The position numbers and the translations under genes are program-made. Below, piece by piece: positions 6,065 through 7,024 of a DNA stretch of 7,024 nucleotides (its first letter is position 1; each line of letters begins with the position of its first letter). This DNA is from JADKCL01 sp046050405 (GTDB taxonomy: Bacteria; Bacteroidota; Bacteroidia; J057; JADKCL01), in assembly GCA_046050405.1 (NCBI GenBank), contig JBJOPY010000319.1, positions 1 to 7,024 of the forward strand. The letters are read 5' to 3'. Below the pieces are notes generated by a model. The model saw only the letters and a program-made list of their open reading frames with translations, did no database searches and was not told the origin of the DNA.

Positions 6065-6281
6065 CCACATCCGTCCTGCGGCTGAAAATGATGCGGCCAC
6101 AGGGAGGCTGCGGCAGTGATCCTGCTGCAAAAAACACTGGACGATTCGAACCCTAACCTGCCCTTCCGCACTTCATTCCTTTACGGGTCGTATCGAGCCC
6201 CCCAATAGAAAGGAGCGGCACCTGCTGAGGTGTGGATTCCCCTATAACCCTAGCTCCCTGCGGTGCAGAGGAGCTGTTCCC
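6065..6281. other. Convergent intergenic region between icd and radA
   Basis: A 217-base gap where icd and radA converge. I see no gene and no RNA gene; the only notable structure is the hairpin at 6109-6129. Confidence 0.5.
6109..6129. terminator. Candidate hairpin between convergent icd and radA
   Basis: TGCGGCAG (6109-6116) can pair with CTGCTGCA (6122-6129) around the five-base loop TGATC: eight base pairs with one G-U. It lies 45 bases after the icd stop and 153 bases after the radA stop. On the plus strand it is followed by A rather than T (6129-6134), so it lacks the U-tract of a classical intrinsic terminator in either direction; on the minus strand the T-run comes before the hairpin. 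It could mark a 3' end or slow polymerase, but this is position-based inference. Confidence 0.3.
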
Positions 6282-7024
6282 TCATTCCCCTCCGAAGACC
6301 GCACGAAACACGTCCTCCAGCCGTGAGAATCCCCGAATCTCCAGCCCACTGAACTTCCCTTCCAGCCCCTTGGTTTGGCTCTCCGCGATCAGGATCTGCT
6401 TGAATCCCAGTTTTTCCGCTTCGGCGATCCGCTGTTCTATGCGCGACACTGCCCGGATCTCGCCTGTCAACCCGATTTCTGCGGAAAAGACCATCTTCCT
6501 GTCCAGGGCCGTGTCCAGCATGGAGGATACCACGGCGCAGACCAGTCCCAAATCCAAGGCGGGGTCATCGACCCGCAAGCCCCCGGCAATGTTCACAAAT
6601 ACATCCTTGAGACCCATTTTGAATTCGCAGCGCTTCTCCAGCACGGCCAGCAACATGCTCAGCCGCCGTAAGTCGAAACCTGTGGCGGATCGCTGCGGCG
6701 TACCATAGGCCAGGGGGGTGACCAGTGCCTGCGCCTCGATCAGGATGGTTCTCAATCCTTCCAATGTTGAGGCGATGGCCACGCCACTCAGTCCCGAGTC
6801 CTTGGAACTGAGAAAAATCTCGCTCGGATTCGTGACTTCGCGCAGACCCTGCGCATTCATGTCATAGATTCCCAGCTCCAGGGTCGAGCCGAAGCGATTC
6901 TTGCCTGTACGTACGATGCGGTAGCTGTTGTGGCGTTCCCCTTCGAAACTGAGGACGACATCGACCATGTGTTCCAGCACCTTTGGCCCGGCCAAGGCGC
7001 CGTCCTTGGTGATGTGGCCGACCA
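6282..7024 (-). CDS. radA: DNA repair protein RadA/Sms, C-terminal part
   Basis: RadA (Sms) is a RecA-related, DnaB-like ATPase that promotes branch migration during homologous recombination and repair. Only the last 246 residues are in the window; the frame is open to the right edge, reading VGHITKDG then AGPKVLEHMVD, so the zinc finger and Walker A lie outside. The RadA hallmark KNRFG is at 6888-6902. It is followed by the Lon-protease-like C-terminal domain, with YGTPQRSATGFDLRRLSMLL, KDVFVNIAGG, DPALDLGL and the terminal EAEKLGFKQILIAE, all typical of RadA in Bacteroidota. The Lon-like domain in this family is structural and not a working protease. A TTG at 6995 is an internal leucine, not a start. 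The gene converges on icd, 217 bases away. No damage to the visible part. Confidence 0.95.
   Translation of the reverse strand, partial: VGHITKDGALAGPKVLEHMVDVVLSFEGERHNSYRIVRTGKNRFGSTLELGIYDMNAQGLREVTNPSEIFLSSKDSGLSGVAIASTLEGLRTILIEAQALVTPLAYGTPQRSATGFDLRRLSMLLAVLEKRCEFKMGLKDVFVNIAGGLRVDDPALDLGLVCAVVSSMLDTALDRKMVFSAEIGLTGEIRAVSRIEQRIAEAEKLGFKQILIAESQTKGLEGKFSGLEIRGFSRLEDVFRAVFGGE

Noticed and set aside
6143..6152. GATTCGAACC, which read on the minus strand resembles a tRNA T-loop (GGTTCGAATC)
   Set aside because: The flanking bases do not form a T-stem, no acceptor stem or CCA end follows, and no anticodon arm is found upstream on that strand.
6232..6708. Plus-strand open frame of 158 codons
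   Set aside because: Antisense to the well-conserved Lon-like domain of radA.

Overview
The window looks like an ordinary chromosomal segment from a member of the Bacteroidota (Bacteroidetes) with roughly balanced base composition. The evidence for this lineage is indirect. The Mrp and RadA proteins have Bacteroidota-like sequence, a small conserved helical protein of the type common in that phylum is present, most genes lack a Shine-Dalgarno sequence, and a TAnnTTTG-type -7 element sits just upstream of icd. I could not run a search, so the phylum is an inference. A finer placement (perhaps a Saprospiria-like group with higher GC) would be a guess.

Layout: positions 1-387 hold no gene I can assign. 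A two-gene plus-strand unit follows: a 105-residue conserved hypothetical protein (388-705), overlapped by 10 bases by a 465-residue NorM-type MATE multidrug/cation antiporter (696-2093) with the only clear Shine-Dalgarno sequence in the window. After a 94-base gap comes a secreted thioredoxin-fold protein with a WCGWCK motif (2188-2772). A 317-base gap separates it from the convergent mrp gene (minus strand, 3090-4178), which encodes a DUF59-plus-P-loop iron-sulfur cluster carrier. A 443-base divergent intergenic region with two tandem small hairpins lies between mrp and icd (plus strand, 4622-6064), a Thermus/Rickettsia-type isocitrate dehydrogenase with an extra C-terminal domain. A 217-base convergent gap then leads to the C-terminal half of radA (minus strand), which runs off the right edge.

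The genes do not form one pathway. They are housekeeping or maintenance functions: efflux, envelope thiol chemistry, Fe-S cluster assembly, the TCA cycle and recombination repair. Apart from the first pair, each appears to be its own transcription unit. I see no mobile element, phage gene, CRISPR array, toxin-antitoxin pair or RNA gene, and no evidence of a novel multi-gene system. The points most worth a second look are the coupled small-protein/MATE pair, the mixed cofactor-site residues in the isocitrate dehydrogenase, the tandem hairpins between mrp and icd, and the unexplained first 387 bases.
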